This document shows, piece by piece, positions 56,013 to 62,248 of a stretch of 62,248 nucleotides of DNA; within the stretch, counting starts at the first letter, position 1; every line of letters begins with the position of its first letter. Under the pieces are notes generated by a model. That model searched no databases, was not told where the DNA came from, and saw only the letters and a program-made list of their open reading frames with translations. The position numbers and the translations under genes are program-made. Origin of the DNA: Candidatus Sulfopaludibacter sp. SbA3 (lineage in GTDB: Bacteria > Acidobacteriota > Terriglobia > Bryobacterales > Bryobacteraceae); contig CAMAVI010000011.1 in the NCBI GenBank assembly GCA_945861625.1, forward strand, positions 1-62,248, given 5' to 3'.

Positions 56013-58205
56013 GTGAATGCCATGAAACGGCTGACGATCGCAATGACGGTGTTGATGGCGGCAATCGGCGCGCCCATGCTGGTGCATGCGCAACAGCCGC
56101 CCGCGTATCCGGCGGGTCAGGATGCCGCGCAAAATGAAGACCCGGCTGATGCGGGCGAGCACGGTGTCGCGCGGGTCAGCTTGGTGAACGGTTCGGTGAG
56201 CGTCACGCGCGGAGATGCGTCTGAGCCGGCGGCTTCGACGGTGAACTCTCCGCTGGTGACGGCCGATCGCATCGCGACGGGCGAGGGTTCGCGCGCTGAA
56301 GTACAGTTTGACGCTTCCCACGTGATCCGCCTGGCGCCTAACACGGAAGTCCGCATGGGCGATTTGCAGTATCACCGCTATCTGGTGCAACTCATGCAAG
56401 GCACCACGACGTTCCGCGTGCTGCGGGACAGCTCTTCCGATAGCAGCGCCAAAGTGGAAGTCAGCACGCCGAGCGTATCGCTGATACCGCTACGCGCGGG
56501 CATCTATCGCGTGACCGTTCGCCCCGACGGCACCAGCGAAATCACCGTCCGCGGGGGCGAGGCGGAGTTGCTTTCTCCCAGTGGATCGGAGCGCCTGGCC
56601 GCCGGACAGACCCTGCTGTCGCGCGGGCCGGCCTCCGATTCCGAATTCATGACCGCAGCGGCCATTCCCGCGGATGAATGGGACCACTGGAACGCGGAGC
56701 GTGACCGCGCCTTTGAGCATTATGGCGAGACGGCGCGCTATGCGAGTCCCGACATATACGGGACCGAAGAGCTGGCGGGTCATGGGCGTTGGATCTGGGA
56801 CGCGCCGTACGGTTGGGTGTGGACGCCGAACGGAGTGAGCGCGGATTGGGCGCCGTATCGCGACGGCCGCTGGGACTATGTGAATTACTACGGGTGGAGC
56901 TGGGTCAGCTATGATCCGTGGGGCTGGGCTCCGTATCATTATGGCCGCTGGTATCGCGGCAACTTCGGCTGGGGGTGGTATCCGGGCGTTATCGGGCCCC
57001 GGCATTATTGGAGGCCGGCGCTGGTGGGGTTTTTCGGCTTCGGTTCCCCGGGCTTTGGCGCTAGTTTTGGTTTCGGCTCCGGCGGTTTCGGATACGGTCA
57101 TGTGGGCTGGGTGCCGCTGGCTCCGTATGAAGCGTATCGCCCGTGGTACGGACGCGGATACGGGGGGCGCGGCGTGAACGTCATCTCCAATATCAACGTC
57201 TACAACAGTTATCGTAACGCGCGTCATGAAAACGCGATCACAGGGCTGCGGGCGGGCGATTTCGGGCGCGTGGCGGTGGGCAGAAACGCGTTTGTACGTC
57301 CGGCGCATGCGGAACTTTCCCGCGCGGGGATGGTGAACGGCGGACTTCCGTTCGGTCCTTCCCGCGGCGGCGGATTTGATAACGGCCGGGCAGGCGGAGT
57401 GGTTCCGCGGAGTGGCGAGGGCTTTAACCGTGGTGCTGGCGGCGGTTTTGATAGTGGCGGTTTTAATCGCGGTGGTTTTAATCGCGGTGGTTTTAATCGC
57501 GGTGGATGGCGGCGGCCCGACGCGCAAGCGGGCGGCGGGGATCGCGGCAATGGAGGCTTCCGCGGTTTCGCTCCGCAGAGGGAGCCGCAACCGGTGCGTA
57601 TTAGCCCGCCGATTGTGAACGAGAGGCCGAATGCCGGCGGCCGGGATAATCGCGCGCCGCGCCGGGAGTTTGACGGTTTTGGCGGGCCTCGCCAGGGCCG
57701 TGACGGTGGAGGATTCGGTGCGCCGCCGGCTCCCACCATGGAACGCGGTCCACAAGGGGGGCCGCCTCAAGGTGGACCGCCGCAGGGTCGTGCGCCACAG
57801 GGTGGCGGACGGTTTGACAACCCACGTGGGGGATCGCGCGAAGGTGGGGCGGCACCCGCGGGACCAGGTGTCGACCGTGGCAGTGTTGATCGTGGCGGAT
57901 TTGGCCGAGGTGGTTTCGGCGGACGTGGCGGCGGCAACCCTGGCGGTGTTAACCCAGGTGGTGCTGGCCCCGGTGGCGGGAACCCAGGCGGCGGCAGCCC
58001 CGGTGCAGGTCCCGGTGGCCGTGGTGGCGGGTTCGGCGGCGGCGGAAATCCCGGTGGCGGTGGCGGCGGAGGCCGCAGTGGTGGCGGTGGACAAGGTGGC
58101 GGCGGTGGACAAGGTGGCGGCGGTGGACAAGGTGGCGGCCGTGGACAAGGTGGCGGCGGTGGACAAGGTGGCGGCCGTGGACAAGGTGGCGGCCGTGGCC
58201 GCTAA
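56013..58205 (+). CDS. Secreted FecR/DUF6600 protein with Gly-rich repeat tail
   Basis: The 730-residue protein has a signal peptide (LTIAMTVLMAAIGAPMLVHAQ region), a FecR-like domain at ~50-200 (RVSLVNGSVSVTRGDASEPA, ADRIATGEGSRAEVQFDASH), a Trp/Tyr-rich DUF6600 region at ~235-390 (DAPYGWVWTPNGVSADWAPY, WGWAPYHYGRWYRGNFGWGW) and a ~250-residue Gly/Arg/Gln tail with GGFNR and GGGGGQ repeats. It is probably a cell-surface protein. The start may be GTG 56013 or ATG 56022. A terminator follows. Confidence 0.8.
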   Translation: MNAMKRLTIAMTVLMAAIGAPMLVHAQQPPAYPAGQDAAQNEDPADAGEHGVARVSLVNGSVSVTRGDASEPAASTVNSPLVTADRIATGEGSRAEVQFDASHVIRLAPNTEVRMGDLQYHRYLVQLMQGTTTFRVLRDSSSDSSAKVEVSTPSVSLIPLRAGIYRVTVRPDGTSEITVRGGEAELLSPSGSERLAAGQTLLSRGPASDSEFMTAAAIPADEWDHWNAERDRAFEHYGETARYASPDIYGTEELAGHGRWIWDAPYGWVWTPNGVSADWAPYRDGRWDYVNYYGWSWVSYDPWGWAPYHYGRWYRGNFGWGWYPGVIGPRHYWRPALVGFFGFGSPGFGASFGFGSGGFGYGHVGWVPLAPYEAYRPWYGRGYGGRGVNVISNINVYNSYRNARHENAITGLRAGDFGRVAVGRNAFVRPAHAELSRAGMVNGGLPFGPSRGGGFDNGRAGGVVPRSGEGFNRGAGGGFDSGGFNRGGFNRGGFNRGGWRRPDAQAGGGDRGNGGFRGFAPQREPQPVRISPPIVNERPNAGGRDNRAPRREFDGFGGPRQGRDGGGFGAPPAPTMERGPQGGPPQGGPPQGRAPQGGGRFDNPRGGSREGGAAPAGPGVDRGSVDRGGFGRGGFGGRGGGNPGGVNPGGAGPGGGNPGGGSPGAGPGGRGGGFGGGGNPGGGGGGGRSGGGGQGGGGGQGGGGGQGGGRGQGGGGGQGGGRGQGGGRGR
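57456..57500 (+). repeat. 15-bp coding tandem repeat, 3 units (GGFNR)
   Basis: Three units of GG(C/T)GGTTTTAATCGC encode GGFNR three times in the Gly-rich tail, nearly identical at DNA level. Confidence 0.85.
58077..58202 (+). repeat. 18-bp coding tandem repeat, ~7 units (GGGGGQ/GGGRGQ)
   Basis: GGTGGCGG(C)(G/C)GTGGACAA repeats with 18-bp period up to the stop codon. The DNA identity between units indicates recent expansion. Confidence 0.85.
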
Positions 58206-58233
58206 TCTCCGAACCTAACGATTTTTCCCCTCA

Positions 58234-58293
58234 GGCCCGTTAGAGATCCCGATGCCTCACGCGGCGAGATCCCTAGCGGGCCCTTTTTTATTT
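58234..58293 (+). terminator. Rho-independent terminator after the FecR/DUF6600 gene
   Basis: GCCCGTTAG (58234-58242) pairs with CTAGCGGGC (58273-58281), with further pairing of GATC/GATC inside, followed by CCTTTTTTATTT. Confidence 0.7.
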
Positions 58294-58378
58294 CCGCCAG
58301 GGTGGTGGCGCGGTAGATGGAACGCGTGGCATGGATAGGGATGTCGCCAACTTCCTTACTATTATGTAGGCTGGAAGC

Positions 58379-59206
58379 GTGCACACACGGCGCGGAGTTC
58401 GCAGGGCTGCCGTTAACTTCATCGTCACGGCTATCGTGCTCTCGTGTGCGCTGAGCGTCGTTGGAATGGCGCAGATGCGGCAGCGCGTGTGGGCACGCTA
58501 CGAAAGAGAAATGCAGGACCCGGTGGAAGATCCTCCCGACGTGGGGCGCAAGGGAGACTTCGCCTTGGGCCGCCTGCGCTATGCGTCCTCCTACGACCGC
58601 GGGAATTTCCGCTGGCGCTGGGGGATCGACGCGAACAAAGGCGACCGCCTCTTCATTGGGCTGCTGAGCCGACTCACGCGGATTGACGCCGAACCGATTG
58701 AAACCATCATCGACATCGACAGCGATGATGTGTTCAACCTGCCCTTCCTGGTGGCGATCTCGATCGGGGACTGGAAGGTCTCGCGGCAGCAGGGCGCGCG
58801 GCTGCGGCAGTACTTTGAGCGCGGAGGCTTCCTTCTGGTGGACGATTTCCATAACGAACGCGAGTGGGCCAACTTCATGGCCGGCATGCATCAGATTGAT
58901 CCCCAGGCGGAGGCCGAGGAATTGGGCGGCGACGATCCCGCCTTTCATGTGATTTTCGATCTGAACGAGCGCATCCGCGTGCCGGGCGCCAACGTGGTCC
59001 ACGGGTCCGGGATTGAGCGGGGAGGCGTGGTGCCGCACTGGCGCGCCATTCGGGATTCCAAGGGCCGTATGATGGTAGCGATATCATTCAATCAGGACCT
59101 GGGCGACGGTTGGGAATTCGCCGACGACCCCTATTATCCAGAGCGATATTCAACCGAAGCGATCCGCATCGGAACGAGCTATGCGGTATACGCCATGACG
59201 CACTAA
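58379..59206 (+). CDS. DUF4159 secreted protein
   Basis: The 275-residue protein has an N-terminal hydrophobic signal (VNFIVTAIVLSCALSVVGMA) and a DUF4159 domain: GRLRYASSYDRGNFRWRWGI, LPFLVAISIGDWKVSRQQGA and RGGFLLVDDFHNEREWANFM. DUF4159 has a class I glutamine-amidotransferase-like fold and no established role. The start is GTG 58379. The hydrolase gene follows 32 bp downstream. Confidence 0.75.
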   Translation: MHTRRGVRRAAVNFIVTAIVLSCALSVVGMAQMRQRVWARYEREMQDPVEDPPDVGRKGDFALGRLRYASSYDRGNFRWRWGIDANKGDRLFIGLLSRLTRIDAEPIETIIDIDSDDVFNLPFLVAISIGDWKVSRQQGARLRQYFERGGFLLVDDFHNEREWANFMAGMHQIDPQAEAEELGGDDPAFHVIFDLNERIRVPGANVVHGSGIERGGVVPHWRAIRDSKGRMMVAISFNQDLGDGWEFADDPYYPERYSTEAIRIGTSYAVYAMTH

Positions 59207-59238
59207 TTGATAATCCATCGATTGAGGAGACCTCTGCT

Positions 59239-59976
59239 ATGACACAAGCAAGATTGCGGTGTGGGACGTTGCTTCTTGCGGCGGCCATCGCCGCAATGTT
59301 CGCGGCTCCGCTCGCTGAGGCGGAGGTACTTGAGAAGACTAAGAAGGTGGGCCGCACCACTGTTCGTTATAAAGTCGTTCTTCCCAACGCATATGATTCC
59401 GCGAAGGCGTACCCGGCGATTCTGGCCTTGGGCGGAGGTCCGCAAAACATGACCACCGTGGACCGTATACTCGGCCGCAATTTCCGCGCGGAGGCGGAGA
59501 AGCGCGGCTATATCGTGGTGGCGCCCGCCGCGCCGGACGATCAACTGTTCTTCGAGGACGGGGCGCGCATTTTCCCTGAATTCTTGAAATTAATCCTGAC
59601 GGATTACAAGATCCAAGACGACAGGTTTCATATCGCCGGGCCATCCAACGGCGGGATCGCGGCATTCCACGTGGCGGCCGCGAACCCTCAGTACTTCTTG
59701 TCCGTGACCGCTTTCCCTGGCTATATGTGGGAGCCCAGCGCGGCCAAGCTGCAGGCGATTTCCAAGATGTGCGTGTTCATGTATGTCGGCGAGAACGACG
59801 AATACAGGTGGCACCCGGAGATGAGAAAAGAAGCGCAACTGTTGCGCTCCCTGGGGACCGTGGCCCGTTATACAGAGGAGAAGGGGCAGCCGCACCGGAT
59901 GGAAACGCTGGCCGGCGCCAGCGCCGCGCGCCTGTTCGAAGGCTTCGAGGAAACCAAAAAGGGTTGCAGCAGGTAG
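59239..59976 (+). CDS. Secreted alpha/beta hydrolase (PHB-depolymerase / feruloyl-esterase like)
   Basis: The 245-residue protein has a signal peptide (CGTLLLAAAIAAMFAAPLAEA), RYKVVLPNAYDSAKAYPAIL, the nucleophile elbow FHIAGPSNGGIAAFHVAA (GxSxGG) and a late His in KGQPHRME. It is probably a secreted esterase. The frame opens at 59110, but ATG 59239 with GAGGAG upstream is the right start. Confidence 0.8.
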   Translation: MTQARLRCGTLLLAAAIAAMFAAPLAEAEVLEKTKKVGRTTVRYKVVLPNAYDSAKAYPAILALGGGPQNMTTVDRILGRNFRAEAEKRGYIVVAPAAPDDQLFFEDGARIFPEFLKLILTDYKIQDDRFHIAGPSNGGIAAFHVAAANPQYFLSVTAFPGYMWEPSAAKLQAISKMCVFMYVGENDEYRWHPEMRKEAQLLRSLGTVARYTEEKGQPHRMETLAGASAARLFEGFEETKKGCSR

Positions 59977-60001
59977 GAGTGGGGGCAACTGGGCGCCGGT
60001 T

Positions 60002-61180
60002 TCAAAAATCGGACGTAGCGCCGCCGCCTCCCGAATCTCCCCCGCCGAAGCGGACTGCGGGGTTGTCTGCCCGCGGGCCAGGCACGATTGCGTTCGGTGT
60101 AACGAGCCCGATTACCGTCGCCCCAACGTTCATCCAGAGGCCGTCCTTTGCGGAGAGGCGGTGGGCGGTAAAGCCGTGGCGAATTCCGTCCGTTCCCTGC
60201 GCGAGCCAACGCCGGATGAAGAGCGCGGCACCAATCAACAGAGCACCCAGGAGCATCGGGTCCCAGCTATGCCGCAGCCAGCCGAGATACGGCTTATTGG
60301 TGACCAGGGTCAGGATGGCGGTGAGGACGCCCACGGCGATGACGAACCGGTCTTTCCCGCGCAGGCCGCGCGCCAGCACCACGGGCGGCAAGCACCAGGT
60401 CAGCACCCACGTAGCCCAGTAAAACGGCCTTGAGAATTCGGTGGCCGTCCGAGGGGCAGCCAACCAGTTCTTGGCCAGGTCCAGGGGAGACAACTGGAGG
60501 TTGATCGCCAGGTAAATGCCGAGCCAGAGGAGCGCTTCGGCGATTGAATATTTCTGGTTGAGATACGTGAAACGGTGGCGGGGGCGCACGGCGGTCACGA
60601 TGAACAGACTGATCGCATAGAGCGCCGCGATCGTCAGATGCTGCGCCGGACGCGACGGGGTCCAATGACGGGGCAGCCAGAGGGTGAAAATCATCGCCGC
60701 CGGAAATGCATACGGGAACCCGAAACGATGCCATATCCAAAGCGACAGGATGGCGCCGGCGGCGGGGATCAGAATATCCATTCTTTGGGAAAAGGCGGCG
60801 AGGCCAGCGCAGAGAAAACCGGCTGAACAGACGGCGAAGCCTTCTTCGATCCCATAGCGATAGAGGCGGGCTTGAGCAACAGCGATCTCGGCGGCTCCGT
60901 ACGAGAGGGCAGCGAAGATGAGCAGAAAAACGCCGGCGGTTTGCTTTCCTGGATGCGAGAGAAAAACCGCGAAGAACAGTCCTGCCACGGCGACCGTGAG
61001 GATCAGCGTAAAAAGTAACAGGACCAGGCGCAGAAACACGTTGGTGCGCCGGAGATCGCAGGGAGTTTCCTGTTCCAGGCGCTGGTACTGCTCTTGGGTG
61101 ACAAAACCTTCGCCGGCCCATTCCTTGAGCAGATCGCGGGCGCGCAAAGCTTCCTCGCTGGATTCGCTGTAGGCTCTCAC
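60002..61180 (-). CDS. DUF2157-like multispanning membrane protein, distal copy
   Basis: The ~392-residue protein begins with a polar cytosolic region (RARDLLKEWAGEGFVTQEQY) resembling the N-terminus of DUF2157 proteins. Ten or so helices follow, and it ends with a Gly-rich tail (RFGGGDSGGGGATSDF). The start is GTG 61180, overlapping the upstream gene's stop as GTGA; the longer frame to 61624 is only the shadow of that gene. Function unknown. Confidence 0.75.
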   Translation of the reverse strand: MRAYSESSEEALRARDLLKEWAGEGFVTQEQYQRLEQETPCDLRRTNVFLRLVLLLFTLILTVAVAGLFFAVFLSHPGKQTAGVFLLIFAALSYGAAEIAVAQARLYRYGIEEGFAVCSAGFLCAGLAAFSQRMDILIPAAGAILSLWIWHRFGFPYAFPAAMIFTLWLPRHWTPSRPAQHLTIAALYAISLFIVTAVRPRHRFTYLNQKYSIAEALLWLGIYLAINLQLSPLDLAKNWLAAPRTATEFSRPFYWATWVLTWCLPPVVLARGLRGKDRFVIAVGVLTAILTLVTNKPYLGWLRHSWDPMLLGALLIGAALFIRRWLAQGTDGIRHGFTAHRLSAKDGLWMNVGATVIGLVTPNAIVPGPRADNPAVRFGGGDSGGGGATSDF

Positions 61181-62121
61181 GTTTCCCTTCCGAAGCGGCG
61201 CGCGATCTGGGTCAGCACGACGAGCATGGCGAGGCCGGTAACGAAGAAGTAACTGAGCATCGCCGTGATTCCATGCAATTCGCGAATGAGGATTGCACTG
61301 ACCCCCACGTAGCCGTAAACGGCGGCATAGGCGACAAAGGAAAACTGGCGGCGGGAGAGACCCCAGGCGAGAGACGCGCTGCAGGCGGCCAGAAGCCACA
61401 GAAGCCACACGAAGTATCCCTCCCGCTGGAAGGTCCCGGAGAGCAGCGACCAAAAGAGAACGTTGGCCGCGATGTTCAGATACGTTCCGAAGAAATGCGG
61501 TTTCAACCCGCGGCGTTCCAGCGCGACCCCGGCGCCGCCCACTGTCAGGCTGTAGAGAATCGCATATTGCCGGTACGCTGCGTCCTGATGGGACGGCCAG
61601 TGCGAGATGGTGAGTCCGAACCACCCGGCGAGCGAGGACAACGCCAGCGACAAGACGAAGCGGTTGTCAAAACGGTAGGCGAGGGAAAAGCACACTCCGG
61701 CGGTGGCCAGCAGATACAGATCCCATTGTCCCGAGAGAATGTGAAACCGCCTCTCGACGTATGCGAGTTCCACGGTCCAAACCAGCGTACCGAGGTAAAG
61801 CACGTAGTCGAAGACCAGACTGGGCGAAGGTGTTTCCCCGGGTGACCAGGCGGGCGCGCGGGAGAAGCAGTACCAAAAAGAGGCGGCCAGCATTGCCGAG
61901 AGGACAGTCAGGATGGCCGCATCACCGAGCTGCTGTGACCATGTGGTGACGGTCCAGCCGAGACCGCCAACGAACGCCAGGATGCCCGCGTATAGGAGAA
62001 TGTTCAGTTCCAGAAAGAGGGAAAAAGGTTCTCCACGCGAGAGGCCGGCCAGGAGTGTATGCTGTTCAGGCGATATCTCGCCGCGCTCCCTCCACTGCTC
62101 CAATCGGGCGAGTATCGTCAA
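61177..62121 (-). CDS. DUF2157-domain membrane protein, proximal copy
   Basis: The 314-residue protein begins LARLEQWRERGEISPEQHTL, the DUF2157 N-terminal helical hairpin, followed by about eight to ten membrane helices. Function unknown. The start is TTG 62121, with AGGA a few bases upstream. It forms a two-gene operon with a downstream gene of similar architecture. Bases 62122-62248 show no gene. Confidence 0.75.
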   Translation of the reverse strand: MTILARLEQWRERGEISPEQHTLLAGLSRGEPFSLFLELNILLYAGILAFVGGLGWTVTTWSQQLGDAAILTVLSAMLAASFWYCFSRAPAWSPGETPSPSLVFDYVLYLGTLVWTVELAYVERRFHILSGQWDLYLLATAGVCFSLAYRFDNRFVLSLALSSLAGWFGLTISHWPSHQDAAYRQYAILYSLTVGGAGVALERRGLKPHFFGTYLNIAANVLFWSLLSGTFQREGYFVWLLWLLAACSASLAWGLSRRQFSFVAYAAVYGYVGVSAILIRELHGITAMLSYFFVTGLAMLVVLTQIARRFGRET

Positions 62122-62248
62122 GAGGTCCTATCCCTCGCTTGCGAAGCGCTGCATGAATTTACCCATGGTACATGGTAGTAGGCTCGATATCACTGCTGTC
62201 CGGTTATGGTCCGAGGGATTCCCGCTAACTAACTGAACAGTAGATAGA

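Noticed and set aside
56490-58184. 564-codon Thr/Ala-rich open frame on the minus strand opposite the FecR/DUF6600 gene
   Set aside because: It mirrors the Gly-rich repeats of the plus-strand gene, has no domain and no start signal; the plus-strand product has a signal peptide and two known domains.
61181-61624. N-terminal extension of the distal DUF2157-like gene
   Set aside because: It is the other-frame shadow of the proximal gene; GTG 61180 with a GTGA overlap is the better start.
1-62248. tRNA, rRNA, riboswitch, IS or phage genes
   Set aside because: I looked for cloverleaf ends, conserved rRNA blocks, transposase motifs with inverted repeats and common riboswitch cores and saw none that I could support.

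Overview
The window looks like the chromosome of a GC-rich acidobacterium of the Bryobacterales / Solibacter type. The evidence is indirect but consistent: a TIGR03437-type domain (named from Solibacter), a futalosine menaquinone pair (mqnE, mqnP), a long hopanoid operon, a FecR/DUF6600 protein, DUF4159 and DUF2157 proteins, and several small zinc-ribbon or membrane proteins of a kind I associate with this group. I found no rRNA, tRNA, CRISPR array, insertion sequence, phage or plasmid gene.

Layout. 0-9.5 kb: a HAF-repeat surface protein at the edge, mqnE-mqnP, a DUF192 lipoprotein, rfbD, a PilZ protein, a LysR regulator, a TIGR03790 protein, a GNAT acetyltransferase and a YheT-type hydrolase. 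9.5-19.5 kb: a minus-strand hopanoid operon, ispH-shc-hpnH-hpnA-hpnG-adh-adh-hpnC-hpnD-DUF423, with overlapping or nearly touching genes behind an extended -10 promoter. Two unexplained zinc alcohol dehydrogenases lie between hpnG and hpnC. 19.6-24.5 kb: an MFS-SGNH-MBOAT-small protein operon (probable O-acylation cassette) and a split YeeE/YedE pair. 24.6-34.4 kb: pepP-accB-accC, a decayed hicA with intact hicB, an orphan antitoxin-like gene, a NarL-type regulator, nth, mscL with a zinc-ribbon tail, an M48 protease, a class V aminotransferase and mscS. 34.4-40.8 kb: a peptidase-MA-like protein, a glycan cassette (GT2, methyltransferase, GT39 with a 12-bp coding tandem repeat), a Flp pilin with a strong terminator and an SGNH hydrolase. 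40.9-44.7 kb: intact hicBA, then soxR divergent from an NmrA-FMN reductase-(truncated quinone oxidoreductase)-esterase operon with a MerR-type promoter. 44.8-62.2 kb: a second GT39, two TPR proteins, a frameshifted TIGR03437 protein, a class A penicillin-binding protein, a FecR/DUF6600 Gly-rich protein behind an 18-bp palindrome, a DUF4159 protein, a secreted hydrolase and two DUF2157-like membrane proteins.

The most general new signal is in start-site architecture. About ten non-operonic genes have a TANNNT hexamer followed by exactly 6 nt and then the start codon (ATG or TTG), which puts the predicted transcription start on the start codon. This argues for widespread leaderless transcription, next to a second class with ordinary Shine-Dalgarno leaders. 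It also fixes several start codons. The tightest case is a divergent pair whose two -10 boxes overlap in 7 bp (3442-3448). No experiment or database search was possible; family names rest on motifs read from the translations.
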